Part shown: positions 53,251 through 53,461 of the stretch, in pieces
How positions within the stretch are numbered: the first letter of the stretch is position 1
Layout: every line of letters begins with the position of its first letter
Assembly: GCA_017644105.1 (NCBI GenBank)
Contig: JAEPMD010000013.1
Location: 50,797 to 104,257 of the forward strand
DNA: 53,461 nt
From: Rhizobiaceae bacterium
Lineage (GTDB): Bacteria; Pseudomonadota; Alphaproteobacteria; Rhizobiales; Rhizobiaceae
Direction: 5' to 3'
Position numbers and translations under genes: made by a program
Notes under the pieces: model-generated
The model's database searches: none
What the model was told of the DNA's origin: nothing
What the model saw: only the letters and a program-made list of their open reading frames with translations

Positions 53251-53461
53251 TTAGCCAAGTGTGCGGAATTCAGTTGGTGACAATTTGCCATTGCCATTTG
53301 CATCAGCTGCATCGAATTGAGCTGCAGAAACGCCTGGGATTGCGTTGCGAAGTTCTTTGTAGCTGATTTGACCATCGCCAGCACCAACAGCTGCGATTGA
53401 ATCTTGGTTGCCGATATTGTGGTTGTCAATTTGACCGAAAGATACAGCAGAAGCGCCAGAA
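53251..53461 (-). CDS. Exported EF-hand protein, copy 2 (5' end outside window)
   Basis: The fragment of 69 residues begins within the end of a signal peptide (SGASAVSFGQID, as SGASALSFHQIE in copy 1). It has GAGDGQISYKELRNAIPG and FDAADANGNGKLSPTEFRTLG, matching copy 1 almost position by position, with one extra stretch in the middle. Its first loop (GDGQISYKE) looks more complete than in copy 1. Between the two genes (53084-53250) there is an inverted repeat CAAAGCC/GGCTTTG (53155-53199) that may end or process the transcript. Confidence 0.82.
   Translation of the reverse strand, partial: SGASAVSFGQIDNHNIGNQDSIAAVGAGDGQISYKELRNAIPGVSAAQFDAADANGNGKLSPTEFRTLG

Noticed and set aside
1-53461. 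tRNA, rRNA, CRISPR, insertion sequence or phage genes
   Set aside because: Looked for; no T-loop/acceptor pattern, spaced repeats, transposase or phage motifs seen by eye.

Overview
The window looks like a chromosomal segment of a Hyphomicrobiales-like alphaproteobacterium, probably marine, with moderate G+C (roughly mid-40s percent by eye). The basis is HdaA, the chaining of ppx-ppk1-hdaA-perM beside purM-purN, the uvrC ... pgsA-moaD-moaE arrangement, a TAXI-type TRAP transporter beside a DctB/DctD pair, and many alphaproteobacterial small families (YdcH, ACT_3, DUF2189, MYG1). The genus is not called. No rRNA, tRNA, CRISPR array, insertion sequence or prophage was recognised.

Layout. 1-760: 3' end of a histidine-rich zinc-binding protein gene (znuA) and its terminator. 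796-3705: a lipoprotein hydrolase and two broken genes. 3756-9480: ppx, ppk1, hdaA and perM on the minus strand. 9637-11049: a PilJ-like sensor/GGDEF gene broken by one in-frame TAG. 11184-12937: purM-purN. 12980-15369: a small Glyoxalase_8-family gene and a soluble chemoreceptor. 15447-22131: a DctB-type kinase, a DctD-type regulator that lacks the sigma54-contacting GAFTGA loop, and a TAXI-TRAP transporter. 22253-26324: a GNAT-pirin-GNAT cluster (pirin broken by TAG), an oxidoreductase with a divergent HxlR regulator, DUF2000 and an Lrp-type regulator. 26338-33291: ydcH, ppk2, a DUF2189 membrane protein, a molybdopterin oxidoreductase, rlmJ, and small metabolic or unknown genes. 33375-33580: a perfect FNR/FixK box and -10 in front of a strongly structured, terminator-ended stretch, read here as an undescribed anaerobically induced small RNA. 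33587-39313: pyrE, a Ca/Na exchanger, MYG1, uvrC and small membrane proteins. 39457-40689: an acidic secreted protein, a PepSY protein and a membrane-anchored LuxR-type regulator, possibly a small envelope signalling system. 41025-44455: pgsA, moaD-moaE, a thiopurine methyltransferase and a class V aminotransferase. 44504-53461: a soluble triple-PAS hybrid kinase, ndk, a GST, a metallopeptidase-like protein, an ABC-F ATPase, a structured intergenic element and two tandem secreted EF-hand genes, the last cut by the window edge.

How the parts fit. Polyphosphate metabolism is represented three times (ppk1, ppx, ppk2). The dct-like block pairs a two-component system with a tripartite uptake system. 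Convergent genes are packed so tightly that three pairs share stop-codon bases. Four single-event lesions (three in-frame stops, one frameshift) and one gene without a normal start codon lie within the first half of the window, which means either recent gene decay or local base-calling errors.
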